A DNA stretch of 64,000 nt from assembly GCF_032852305.1 (NCBI RefSeq), contig NZ_CP136594.1, positions 1,711,501 through 1,775,500 on the forward strand, in the 5' to 3' direction. The position numbers were made by a program, and so were the translations under genes. Shown piece by piece: positions 51,001 through 58,638 of the stretch (its first letter is position 1; each line of letters opens with the position of its first letter). Source of the stretch: Parasphingorhabdus sp. SCSIO 66989 (GTDB taxonomy: Bacteria; Pseudomonadota; Alphaproteobacteria; Sphingomonadales; Sphingomonadaceae). The notes below the pieces were generated by a model. The model was given only the letters and a program-made list of their open reading frames with translations, did no database searches and was not told the origin of the DNA.

Positions 51001-52992
51001 ACGCTGGATACGCCGGCGAATGATATCGCCACCACAGCACCGCTGGATGTAACCACGGTTCAGATTGTTGGCACCGATGCTCCGCTGCAGCCGCTGGTTG
51101 TCCCGGGTGAAGGTACCTGGAGCGTGGATCCGACCACCGGTCAGATCACCTTCACGCCAGAGCCAGGTTTTGCGGAAGACCCAACGCCGATCAATTACAC
51201 GATCCGCGACACTTTGGGTCAGCTGTCAAACGAAGCTGTCGAGACGCTGGAATATACTGATGATCTGCTGGTCCGTCTGACCAAGGCAGCGTCGGTCCGC
51301 ACCGTTCGGATCGGTGATCAGGTACTCTACACCCTGACGGTTGAGAATATCAGCAACATCGATCTGGTTGACGCGACCATCTTCGATACGCCGCCTTCTG
51401 GCTTCCGTCTGGTTCCAGGTTCGCTGACCGTCGCGGATGCGGATGGTGCCGGAACATTGGTGACCAGCGCCCCGATCCGGATCGACAATATTGATATCGC
51501 CGCCGGTGAGATCGCAACGATCAGTTATCTGGCCGCTGTTGGCGCGGGTACCCTGCCGGGCACCCATATCAACACCGCTGTGACGCTCTCGAACGAGGTT
51601 CCGATCTCCAACGAGGCGACAGCGACGGTCGTCAGCGGCAGTGATCCACTGCTTGAGGAATCGCTCATTCTCGGCACCGTCTGGGAAGATCGTGACGGCG
51701 ATGCGTGGCAGGATCCTGCCAAGGCAACAGGCGTCAGCATCTCGGGCGGCATTGACGAGAGCGTTTATGTTGCGAACTCGACCACCATTGACTTTGGTGA
51801 GGGGCCTCAACCTCTGGCCGATGCCAGCGCGCCGCTGAACCATGGTGTGGATATCGGCACCATTCTTGGCCGCAACAGTGTAGCCGAGCCGGCCAGTGCC
51901 AAGCAGGTTGTCATCTCGATGATGCTTACCGAGCCGCGCTTTGCCGATGGCCTTGAACTGGTCAGCCGTGAAGGCACGCGCCTGATGATGAACGCAGCCG
52001 GTACTCTATCGACCGCGCATAAGGGCAGTGTTGAAGATGGCCTGACCGCTCAGGACCTGCAGATTGACCGTCAGGTAACGCAGGTGGGCGATCGCTATCG
52101 CGCTGACTTTGTCATCACCAACAACGGTATTGATGAGCGCGGCATTGCCGGGGTCCGGATTGGCACCGTCGAAGGTCTGCTGGTCGAAACCGATGGCTAT
52201 GGTCGCTTCTTCCTGATCGGAATTGAGCCCTCGCGGGTCGCACGCGGATCGAACTTCATCATGAAGGTCGATATGGCTACGCTGCCTGATGGCAGTGTCA
52301 TGACCACGGAGAATCCGCGCATTCGACGGATTACTCCGGGTCTACCGGTCCGCTTCGACTTTGGTGTCCAGATTCCCGAGATGGTAATCGAGGGTGCGAC
52401 CAATGCGGTGGCTATGGACCTGGGTGAGTTTGTCTTTGATGCAAACTCGGCCACGCTGAAGCCGGAATATGCCGCGATCATCGATCGCATGGCTGATGAG
52501 GTTCGTCGCTATGAAGGCGGCGCGATCAACATCAGCGGCCTTGGCGGCACTCCGGAACTGGCAATGGCGCGGGCTCAGGCCGTGCGGGATGCTCTGAAGG
52601 GACAACTCTCGCCGGAACTGCTGGCGCGGACCGATATCCGGGTCACCGGTGCGGTCGATGGTCCTGAAGTACTGACCTATGGCCAGCGCACCATTATCGG
52701 CGATGTATTCTTCGACACCGACAAGACGGCTATCCGTAGCGAGTATCGCCCGGTCATCCGCCGCATTGTCGATGCGATCAATGCCGGTGAAGTCCGCTCG
52801 CTGATTATCACCGGCCATGCCGATAAGCGCGGCTCAGATGCCTACAATATCGATCTGGGCAAGCGCCGCGCGGAATCGGTCTTCCAGTCAATCGTCTCAC
52901 AGCTGCCTCCTGACAGGCGCGATGGGTTCACTGTGCGGTACTTACCGCCCTCGACGCCTGCATCGCCCTTTGAGTCAGAGAAGGGGGAGTAA
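45040..52992 (+). CDS. Giant multi-repeat surface protein with DUF11 repeats and C-terminal OmpA domains
   Basis: A 2650-residue protein starting at ATG 45040, with GGAG upstream. A signal peptide ends APAAA-Q (about residue 38). Residues 40-1230 hold about eight DUF11-type repeats of roughly 150 residues, most with a Cys pair (NTCGGT ... CEI). Residues 1231-1970 hold six closely similar 123-residue DUF11 repeats, each ending in another Cys pair (CATLPC or CATDPC). A CshA-type fibril repeat follows (about 1970-2077), then one more DUF11 repeat, an SdrD-B-like GTVWEDRDGDAW segment at 2212, and two OmpA-like domains (about 2459-2530 and 2552-2625). The second has the peptidoglycan-binding pattern TGHADKRGSDAYN. 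This suggests a wall-anchored, long, disulfide-stabilised stalk. It is coupled to the barrel gene 5 bases downstream. Confidence 0.85.
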   Translation: MSVLSQFTSREFGSRFWLRWAMLSSLLLVLLNAAPAAAQDETLIVNKSIADTEILASETTEMTIVLFNTDTNNAQTDVTMIDPFPAGLELVNIVNNTCGGTVTSDGASPETVTLNNGTIPAAGAGGNESCEIVLEVTATASGNYTNTIPAGNVTGTAGGNATVNGSAASASVTVEETLPLTVRKAFVRGTIGVGVPTYFNITINNPNSTLLNDVTFTDILPDNMRFVDNPTALRFNDCGPNVVAPAAGATSTTQSDLTVPALGSCTVSFWVEATLPGPYTNDIPAGGVTSAQLGADGDSVAPASATTNAQGEFEVQKTYLRNSLEIGQVTTLRVTLTNPGLGPIENAAFTDVFPDSGNGVPDLIVAAAGVVRNTCGGTTTADQGDAQFSLTGGTVPGASTVGAPGVCEIDVRVQANDVATPSVNEIPIGEVTGTQAGNAVGNSNVGRAEINTLANGGVVRVGVAKAYSANGAAFSTTGTQTTAGTVLRTNVVITNPSAFGLINVEGTDTFQPLTIDGSTSDIQITDPSNVTFANCGEDPTLFTDANGFPSGPSTPSFTPLAGRNGFTVSGISLLPQTGTETGDTRGFPNPACVISFDVVGQVPGIHRNLINVGDVTGGSAPTRSEITGVTGDAADARFTYVSPLSVVKQYTPNVVTANTGIAGLRITLSNSNATAPITGVEFTDILPGADGADRNRVAAVPNIQNSCGGTVTADPGTNSVSLVGGTIPVAVAGTPGVCVIEVDTNVLDSVDGIANLLNRIDTAAVSGEIDIGGNPTIVRNLARSDARVFANSLDVSVDKVFSPGTIDGGDTSEVTITLFNPNANDFDIFDLALTDDLPTGMIVADPANASTTCTVNGLDTGTAATVTAVPGADSFTIEGFDLFADSSRQPGELSRCSVTVAVTTLQTGSIVNTIPAGAVTSQNDATNGLPFSATLTVLPNTAVSKEFVDDTIQVGGTTELEIRILNANGAPATNISVTDTMPPELLVADGPVITTEVNGTTCPGLNVNAPAGGSTITATGLTLPAFSECRFRVAVTSDTPSDLTGWENIILPTQVNSTEGGIRTEDANDNLVVVNAPVVEKSFDQTDAPVGEVVTLTARVSNPNTVAGGDALTNVNFVDALPTTPGNMIVAPTPNFVASAGCGSGTFVGNTAGSSRIEWNGGTLASNAFCEFSVDVLVDAPGTYTNELQACDLTNPNPVAGTDAAATAQSGGANVCNVQGDEAIVNFSDLELSFVKVLSAEDGAVADVAEAGETLTYEIQITNASDTATATGVAVVDIVPDNTTYVDGSASDGGALNGAQVEWTVDVPPEGLTLTVSFLVDDPIPDGVTSIDNNVTVDGEACATLPCVSTPVQEPALTIVKELTGENGTAAGVAEAGEELTYTITVENTTGTNAVDAAIVDLVPANTTFVSASDGGALNGAQIEWTADVAGNSTITRTVTFRVDDPIPDGVTEITNNATVNGDGCATDPCVTTPVQEPELTISKQLTAESGALAGFAEASEELTYTITVSNGTGTPAADALIADVIPANTTFVSASDGGALNGAQAEWTVDVPANGSVTRTLTVRVADEIPAGTQFIENSATVDGVECATLPCVSTPVQDPELAVSKQLTGEDGAVAGSAEAGEQLTYTITVANASGTAATGSQLVDIIPANTTFVSASDGGTLNGAQVEWTVDVPANGNITRTLTVQVDDPIPAGVTEITNTVTIDGEGCATDPCVTTPVEPLTLEIEKALTGENGPTPGFAEEGEELTYTITVRNTSGINAAAALISDPVPANTSFVSASDGGALSNGVVTWTTDIGAGQTLTRTVTFRVDDVVPTDVLTIANSATVNDEGCTAQPCVETPVGRPVLNFTKVLAAESGTFANIVEPGELLTYEIAIENSGTANAVNVAVIDNLDPVVTFISASNGGALNGGQVEWNLTVPVGQTVTLTVVTQAPQPLPAGIQSIINDATVNGEVCESAPCVITPAAQPPVAVDDDGGENQVGVAVTLDTPANDIATTAPLDVTTVQIVGTDAPLQPLVVPGEGTWSVDPTTGQITFTPEPGFAEDPTPINYTIRDTLGQLSNEAVETLEYTDDLLVRLTKAASVRTVRIGDQVLYTLTVENISNIDLVDATIFDTPPSGFRLVPGSLTVADADGAGTLVTSAPIRIDNIDIAAGEIATISYLAAVGAGTLPGTHINTAVTLSNEVPISNEATATVVSGSDPLLEESLILGTVWEDRDGDAWQDPAKATGVSISGGIDESVYVANSTTIDFGEGPQPLADASAPLNHGVDIGTILGRNSVAEPASAKQVVISMMLTEPRFADGLELVSREGTRLMMNAAGTLSTAHKGSVEDGLTAQDLQIDRQVTQVGDRYRADFVITNNGIDERGIAGVRIGTVEGLLVETDGYGRFFLIGIEPSRVARGSNFIMKVDMATLPDGSVMTTENPRIRRITPGLPVRFDFGVQIPEMVIEGATNAVAMDLGEFVFDANSATLKPEYAAIIDRMADEVRRYEGGAINISGLGGTPELAMARAQAVRDALKGQLSPELLARTDIRVTGAVDGPEVLTYGQRTIIGDVFFDTDKTAIRSEYRPVIRRIVDAINAGEVRSLIITGHADKRGSDAYNIDLGKRRAESVFQSIVSQLPPDRRDGFTVRYLPPSTPASPFESEKGE
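45157..48723 (+). repeat. Coding repeats, type A: about eight DUF11 units
   Basis: Protein-level repeats of roughly 130-170 residues each. Units begin near VNKSIAD, VRKAFVRG, VQKTYLRN, VAKAYSAN, VVKQYTPN, VDKVFSPG, VSKEFVDD and VEKSFDQT, and most contain a CGGT or equivalent cysteine block plus a second cysteine about 30 residues later. Nucleotide identity between units is low. Confidence 0.75.
48730..50949 (+). repeat. Coding repeats, type B: six tandem units of about 370 bp
   Basis: Six units starting near 48730, 49107, 49470, 49839, 50209 and 50578. Each has AGE-LTYTITV near the start, VSASDGGALNGAQ in the middle and a terminal C-x4-C pair (for example CATDPC). Nucleotide similarity is high between units 2, 3 and 4, indicating recent duplication or gene conversion. 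This is a coding tandem repeat, not a CRISPR array. Confidence 0.85.
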
Positions 52993-52997
52993 GGGCC

Positions 52998-55900
52998 ATG
53001 AAAAAGATCAAAATGACACCCGACATGCGCGCTTCTTCTGCAACGAAGCTTTCCGCTAAAGCGCTTCTTCTGGCCGGTGTGGTGCTGCATACAGCACCCG
53101 CCTACGCCCAGAGTGACAATGCTACCACGGAATGTGCCGAAGGCATTTGCAGCGAAGATGGTAATGTGCTGGTGCGCATCCGCACCGAAGGTGAGCGCGT
53201 TCCACGTGAGATGGGAGACAGTCCCGCAGCACTTCAGGCGAACCGCCGCGTAGACATTGCGACCCCGCCACAGCGTGGCAAGCAAAGCTCTCAGCGCGTT
53301 GCCCGTGCAGCAGGTCAGTTCTCGATCGATCTGCCCGGTGGCGGTCGCATCTGGACCGTGGAAGACCCGGCCTTTGTTGAGCCTGTGCTCAGCGTCGGGG
53401 CAGGGGCTACTGCCCCGGTTGTTGGCGGTCGCATTGTCGAGCCGGTTCAGTTCAGCATCTCCAGCAACTATGCGCAGATGTTTGAGCGTATGGAAGTCAG
53501 CATCTATCGCGCTTCTGATACCGACTATATCGCGCCGCTCGCCGTGCTGACGCCGGAAGCCGCGAATAATGTCTCCATCGAGTGGGATGGCACCATTACC
53601 AGCGGTGATCGCATTCGCCCGGGCGAAGACCTGATCTACATCTTGCGCGTTTTCGACAAGGAAGGCCGTTTCGATGAAACGCTTCCCGGCACGCTCACGC
53701 TGCTAACGCCGCAAGACCATCAGGCTGGCCTCAATCAAATCCGCGCGCGAACTTCGCTTGATGGCAATCAGTTGCTGAACGGGCGTGCCGCCGAGAACCG
53801 ATTGATCGAGGAGACGATCTTCGGTGCCAATCAGCTACGTCGTCGCAACATCGTACTCAGCGGTTCGCGGGTGCGTGTGATTGGTCAGGACATTCCTGAA
53901 GGGATGCAACTGACCATTGATGGCTCGCCAGTTCCGATCGATCTCCAGCGTCGTTTCGCTGCCGAGATGCTGCTGCCTGTTGGCACCCATGATCTGGACC
54001 TTGAGCTGTCCACCGGCGCGGGCGATCCGATCAACTATCCGCTGACGGTTGATGTCTCGGGCGACTATTTCTTCGCTGTTGGTATTGCCGACGTCACGCT
54101 CTCTGACACCAATGTGAATGGCAGCATTTCTGCCGATGCGCTGGGTGACGAGGTCGTAACCGAGGACATTCTCGCCGATGGTCGCGTCGCGTTCTACCTC
54201 AAGGCCAAGACCGAGAGCGATATCATCCTGACCGCGCATGCCGATACGCGTGAGCGCCGTTTGGAGAATCTGTTCGACAACTTCTTCGATGAAGACCCAA
54301 CGGACATTTTCCGTCGCCTTGATCCGGATGATTACTATCCGACCTATGGTGATGATTCACGTACCTATCGCGACATTGATACCCAGGGTAAATTCTATCT
54401 GCGTGCAGACTGGAAACAGAATTCCGCATTATGGGGCAACTACAATACTGCCCTGGAAGGCACGGAATTTGCTCAGTATAACCGTGCGCTATACGGTGGT
54501 GCTCTGGCCTATCGTAGCGATGGCACCAATAAATATGGTGAAGCCAATACGGTGTTGCGGGCCTTTGGTTCGGAAACCCAGACAGCCCCCGGCCATGTCG
54601 AGTTGATCGGTACCGGCGGCAGTATCTATTATCTGCGCCATACCGATGTGCTGCCCGGTTCCGAGCGCGTAATTCTTGAATTGCGCGATCCGACAACTGG
54701 TCGCCCGGAGGCCGTGGTTACGCTGACCAGCGGCGTCGACTATGAAATGGATGATATGCAGGGCCGTCTGGTTCTGACCCGTCCATTGATGCAGGTCGCC
54801 CAGCAGTCACTACCGACGATCATTCGCGATCAGCCGCTCATCGGTTTTGAGCAGCGCCTGATTGTCGACTATGAATATGTGCCGCAGGGCTTTGACCCGG
54901 ATAACCTGACCTTTGGTCTGCGCGGTAAGCAGGGCATTGGTGACGTTGTTCAGATCGGCGGTACCTATGTCGAAGAAAACCGCAGCGGTGAGGACTATCG
55001 CCTCTATGGTGCAGACGTTGTGCTGCGCGCAGGGCAGGGCACCTATGCCAAGTTCGAATATGCCCGCACCGAGAATAGCCAGGCTCCGACCTTCTTCTCG
55101 GACAATGGCGGTCTGACCTTTACCCAGACCAATGCAGCGGCGTTGGCGAGCCAGGAAGGCGATGCCTATAGCGTCGAACTGCGCGCCAATCTGCGCGAGT
55201 TGGGCCTGACCAAGCGCGATGCGGTGGTCAGTGGCTGGTATCGTGACCGCGATGCAGGCTATTCGACCGCCTATCGTGACAGCAACGGCCTCGATGTGCG
55301 GGAAATCGGTATCGATTTCTCGGCTGACCTGACCAATCGCCTGTCGGTCTTTGGCCGAGCCAGCGAATTGGAGCGGGGTACGGACAGCTTGCGTCAGATT
55401 CAGGCGTTGGCGGATTGGGACATCTCCAATAACGATACCGTGATTGCCGAAATCCGGTCCGTGCGCGAGAGTGTTGGCGGCGCCAATGCCGATGGACTTA
55501 TTGGTGCTTTGCAATATCGCCGTCGCTTGACCAATTCACTCGATATCTATGGTACCATCCAGCAGACCATTGATGATGATGGCGGTGCCTATGCCGAGAA
55601 CGATGCCTATACCATTGGTGCTGACTGGATCGTTGGCCAGCAAACTTCGCTATCGGCTGCGCATACCTGGGGTGATCGTGGTGACAGCACCATGGTTCAG
55701 GCCAATTATCAGGTAAGCCCGGAATATAGCGTTTACGGCAGCTATGCTGTGTCAAACGACCGCATTGACCGTCTGTTCCAGGGACAGACAAACAATCCGG
55801 GTCTGGTGCTAGGTCATCGTTGGCAGCCGACCAACCAGCTGACTCTCTATAATGAGAATCAGTGGGTTCGCGAGACCGATCGCTCAGGCATCGCCAATAC

Positions 55901-56708
55901 CTATGGTCTGGACTTTGTCATTGGCCGTGGCTGGAATATCGGCGTGACGTTCCAGGATGCTGGACTGGATGCCGTGTCTGGCCGGGTTAACCGGACCGCC
56001 ATTAGTGTGCAGACGGGCTATCGCAATGAAGACCTCGACCTGTCGAGCCGTCTGGAATATCGCGAGGACGATGGTGCTGAGCAGCGCACGCAATGGGTGA
56101 GCAGCAGCCGTCTGGAATGGCGTGTCAATGAGGATCTGCGCGTCGCCGGTCGCTTGAATTACGCCAATACCGATGACGAATTGCTCGACGCGGCTGATGC
56201 GAAATTTGTCGAGGGCAACCTCGGCTTTGCATTCCGTCCGCACGACACCACAAAATGGGCCTGGCTGGGTCGCTATACCTATCTCTTCGATCTTCAATCG
56301 CTGGGACAGGAGAATGCCAATTTCGACCAGCGTTCGCACGTGATCTCGACCGAAGGTATCTTCAAGCCCAATGCCAATTGGGAATTTGCGCTGAAAGCGG
56401 CGCATCGTGAAGGTTCGGCGCGTATCCGGCGGGGACAGGGTGAGTGGTTTGACAGTGCTGCAACATTGGGAGCGGTGCAGGTGCGCTATACTCTGCCATT
56501 CCAGTGGGAAGCATTGGCCGAATATCGTATCCTGCACACCGATGTTGATGAAGGCACACGCCAGGGCTTCCTGGTTGGTCTTGACCGCCGGGTTAGCGAC
56601 AATTTCCGCATTGGCGTCGGCTATAACTTCACCGATTTCTCCGGTGATCTGACCGACCTTGACTATCGCTATCGCGGTTGGTTCCTCAACCTGGTCGGTA
56701 GCTATTGA
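52998..56708 (+). CDS. Large outer-membrane barrel protein paired with the giant surface protein
   Basis: A 1236-residue protein with a signal peptide (about residues 1-38, ending AYAQ). The N-terminal half (about 40-450) is a periplasmic region with Ig-like strands (FSIDLPGGGRIWTVEDPAFV; RVRVIGQDIPEGMQLTIDG). A conserved block follows (YGDDSRTYRDIDTQGKFYLR near 450; GTGGSIYYLRHTDVLPGSE near 538). From about residue 620 on, alternating amphipathic strands end in YRYRGWFLNLVGSY, with the terminal aromatic typical of outer-membrane barrels. I recall similar proteins beside DUF11/OmpA giants in other proteobacteria without known function. AAGGG precedes the ATG. Confidence 0.75.
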   Translation: MKKIKMTPDMRASSATKLSAKALLLAGVVLHTAPAYAQSDNATTECAEGICSEDGNVLVRIRTEGERVPREMGDSPAALQANRRVDIATPPQRGKQSSQRVARAAGQFSIDLPGGGRIWTVEDPAFVEPVLSVGAGATAPVVGGRIVEPVQFSISSNYAQMFERMEVSIYRASDTDYIAPLAVLTPEAANNVSIEWDGTITSGDRIRPGEDLIYILRVFDKEGRFDETLPGTLTLLTPQDHQAGLNQIRARTSLDGNQLLNGRAAENRLIEETIFGANQLRRRNIVLSGSRVRVIGQDIPEGMQLTIDGSPVPIDLQRRFAAEMLLPVGTHDLDLELSTGAGDPINYPLTVDVSGDYFFAVGIADVTLSDTNVNGSISADALGDEVVTEDILADGRVAFYLKAKTESDIILTAHADTRERRLENLFDNFFDEDPTDIFRRLDPDDYYPTYGDDSRTYRDIDTQGKFYLRADWKQNSALWGNYNTALEGTEFAQYNRALYGGALAYRSDGTNKYGEANTVLRAFGSETQTAPGHVELIGTGGSIYYLRHTDVLPGSERVILELRDPTTGRPEAVVTLTSGVDYEMDDMQGRLVLTRPLMQVAQQSLPTIIRDQPLIGFEQRLIVDYEYVPQGFDPDNLTFGLRGKQGIGDVVQIGGTYVEENRSGEDYRLYGADVVLRAGQGTYAKFEYARTENSQAPTFFSDNGGLTFTQTNAAALASQEGDAYSVELRANLRELGLTKRDAVVSGWYRDRDAGYSTAYRDSNGLDVREIGIDFSADLTNRLSVFGRASELERGTDSLRQIQALADWDISNNDTVIAEIRSVRESVGGANADGLIGALQYRRRLTNSLDIYGTIQQTIDDDGGAYAENDAYTIGADWIVGQQTSLSAAHTWGDRGDSTMVQANYQVSPEYSVYGSYAVSNDRIDRLFQGQTNNPGLVLGHRWQPTNQLTLYNENQWVRETDRSGIANTYGLDFVIGRGWNIGVTFQDAGLDAVSGRVNRTAISVQTGYRNEDLDLSSRLEYREDDGAEQRTQWVSSSRLEWRVNEDLRVAGRLNYANTDDELLDAADAKFVEGNLGFAFRPHDTTKWAWLGRYTYLFDLQSLGQENANFDQRSHVISTEGIFKPNANWEFALKAAHREGSARIRRGQGEWFDSAATLGAVQVRYTLPFQWEALAEYRILHTDVDEGTRQGFLVGLDRRVSDNFRIGVGYNFTDFSGDLTDLDYRYRGWFLNLVGSY

Positions 56709-56719
56709 TCCGATTTTGT

Positions 56720-56751
56720 CCCCGGCGATGCTCCTGCAAGCATTGCCGGGG
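56720..56751 (+). terminator. Hairpin after the barrel gene
   Basis: CCCCGGC (56720-56726) pairs with GCCGGGG (56745-56751), and an inner GATGC/GCATT partly extends the stem. No T-run follows on the plus strand, so a Rho-independent terminator is possible but not certain. Confidence 0.5.
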
Positions 56752-57051
56752 AGTATCGCGACAATGTGATACATGATTGCGGCTTGCCTAGGCCGATCAC
56801 ACCTGCTGTCAGTTTATACACTTGGCTTTGCCGGATGTGCGAAAGGTTCCCCCTTTCCCATGTTCGCTGCGAAGTCTATTTGTAGTATGCGTTATAGTTG
56901 CTATAGCGGTGTAAAATTGACGTAACTTACTGAACGATATTGCTAAAAACCGTACAGTATTACTGTATTTCGGGTCTTTCGGTCCCGTTTAGGAGGCAGT
57001 TCGTAGAAGCATAGTTGTGGTAATCAGGTGCAAGGGTTCGAAACAGCGTTC
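56752..57051. other. Intergenic region upstream of the RND operon
   Basis: About 300 bases without a gene. It holds a possible -35 box TTGACG (56917-56922), the palindrome at 56953-56967, a weak hairpin CGGG...CCCG with TTT (56971-56990), and an AGGAGG at 56991-56996 that is too far from any start codon to serve the NodT gene directly. The last feature may mark an untranslated leader. Confidence 0.5.
56953..56967. promoter_or_regulatory. Perfect palindromic operator upstream of the RND operon
   Basis: TACAGTA and TACTGTA are exact inverted copies around one base (TACAGTATTACTGTA). It sits about 100 bases upstream of the NodT start and just after a possible promoter, as expected for a TetR-type repressor site. 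No dedicated regulator gene is adjacent. Confidence 0.55.
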
Positions 57052-58638
57052 ATGGCGTCCTTCCTTAACAGAACCCGCCTTGGGCTGACTCTCGGGTCCA
57101 TCATGTTGTTGCCATCCTGCATCTCGCTGGCGCCTGATAAGGCGCTGCCGGATACGGTTACCGAGATACCTGACAGCTATGGCAATGGAACCACCGACCG
57201 TGCCTATGAGCCGAAAGCCTGGTGGTCGGCTTTTGAGGACCCGATGCTTGATGCGCTGGTCGAAGAGGCGATGCGCGACAATCTCGATATTGCGGCATCG
57301 GCAGCACGTCTGGAGCAGGTGCGCGCGCAGGCGCGTGTGGCGCGCGCTGCGCTCTACCCGACACTGGATGCCTCGGGAGCGAGCAGCTATTCCGACAGTC
57401 CGCTCGCTGGCACCGGCTTTGATGGCTTTGGTCCGGGTGATGGCGGGGCTGCCGGTTTTCCTGCTCTCGACCGACTGGTCATCGAGAATTACACGCTGAG
57501 TCTGGCCGCAGGCTATGAGATTGATCTGTTCGGCCGTATCCGCAACGATGCGGCGGCAGCGCTGCGCGATACCTTGGCGGCGCGTTATGATTATCGCGCG
57601 ATCCAGCTTTCAACCGCTGCGGAAGTAATCTCCGCCTATTTCGATATTGTCGATGCGCGGCGACAGATTGCCCTGTCTGAAAGCACCATTGACGTGCTGG
57701 CCGAGCGCACGGTGCAGACCGAGGACCGCTTTAATCAGGGACTGGTCGACTCTTTAGAACTTTACCAGATACGCCAGGATTTCCGTAATGTGCAGTCGGC
57801 TCTACCGCAGCGACAGGCACTGCTTACGTCGAATGAGGGACGGCTTGCACTGCTGCTGCGCGATTATCCTGCCGCGATGCATGAACGGCTCGATCAGCCA
57901 TTGACGCCGAGGCTGGTGTTTGCGCCGGTGCCTATGGGAATGCCGATGGAATTGCTGTCACAGCGGCCCGATGTCGCATCGGCATGGTTCCGCATGGAGG
58001 CTGCGCGCCTGCGTGTCGGCGCGCGCAAGGCAGAGCGCTTTCCCCGGCTCAGCCTGAGTGGATCGGTTGGTACGCAAGGTGGTAACATTTCCGGTGCTTT
58101 TGACGTGATTGACAATTGGGTGCTTTCACTGGGCGCTAATCTGACTGCACCAATTTTTCAGGGCGGGCGTATCAAGGCCAATATTGCAGCGGCGGAAGCC
58201 AGCTATGCCGAGGCGACGGCAAATTATGCGCAGAGCGTTCTTAACGCCTTTCGCGAAGTCGTGGCGGCGCTGGAAACCTATGAGAAGAACCGCGAGCGTT
58301 ACGCACTGATCGTCTCGCAGCGTGCCGAGGCAGAGGCATCACTCGCGGTACAACAGCGCCGTTTCAGCGCCGGCATCGGCAATTATGTCAGCTATCTTGA
58401 TGCGTTGCGCGGACTGTATCAGGTCGATACCAGCCTCTCGACCGCAGCGCGCGACGTCGCCATTGCGCGATTGGATGTGCATCGGGCGCTGGGTGGAGAC
58501 TGGGTGATGGATAATGAAGTAGAGCCAGTTCCTCTGGTCGAGATTGAGAAAGATCCGGTGCGCGATGATGTTGCCGATAGGGATGTCATCGGAGACCATG
58601 AAGCAAAGCCTAAACGGTCAGGGGATAAGGCCCAATGA
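57052..58638 (+). CDS. NodT-family RND outer-membrane lipoprotein
   Basis: A 528-residue TolC-like channel protein. A signal peptide with lipobox LLPSC gives a lipidated N-terminus. Two OEP repeats with long helices follow (GYEIDLFGRIRNDAAAALRD; LLSQRPDVASAWFRMEAARL; FREVVAALETYEKNRERYAL). ATG 57052 is taken; GTG 57028 is in frame but lacks a ribosome site. It forms the outer-membrane exit of the pump with the next two genes and overlaps the second by ATGA. Confidence 0.9.
   Translation: MASFLNRTRLGLTLGSIMLLPSCISLAPDKALPDTVTEIPDSYGNGTTDRAYEPKAWWSAFEDPMLDALVEEAMRDNLDIAASAARLEQVRAQARVARAALYPTLDASGASSYSDSPLAGTGFDGFGPGDGGAAGFPALDRLVIENYTLSLAAGYEIDLFGRIRNDAAAALRDTLAARYDYRAIQLSTAAEVISAYFDIVDARRQIALSESTIDVLAERTVQTEDRFNQGLVDSLELYQIRQDFRNVQSALPQRQALLTSNEGRLALLLRDYPAAMHERLDQPLTPRLVFAPVPMGMPMELLSQRPDVASAWFRMEAARLRVGARKAERFPRLSLSGSVGTQGGNISGAFDVIDNWVLSLGANLTAPIFQGGRIKANIAAAEASYAEATANYAQSVLNAFREVVAALETYEKNRERYALIVSQRAEAEASLAVQQRRFSAGIGNYVSYLDALRGLYQVDTSLSTAARDVAIARLDVHRALGGDWVMDNEVEPVPLVEIEKDPVRDDVADRDVIGDHEAKPKRSGDKAQ

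Noticed and set aside
45040-52992. Reading the giant protein as a flagellar MotB-type stator because of its OmpA domain
   Set aside because: There is no N-terminal stator membrane helix with the proton-carrying aspartate; it has a cleaved signal peptide and surface-type repeats.
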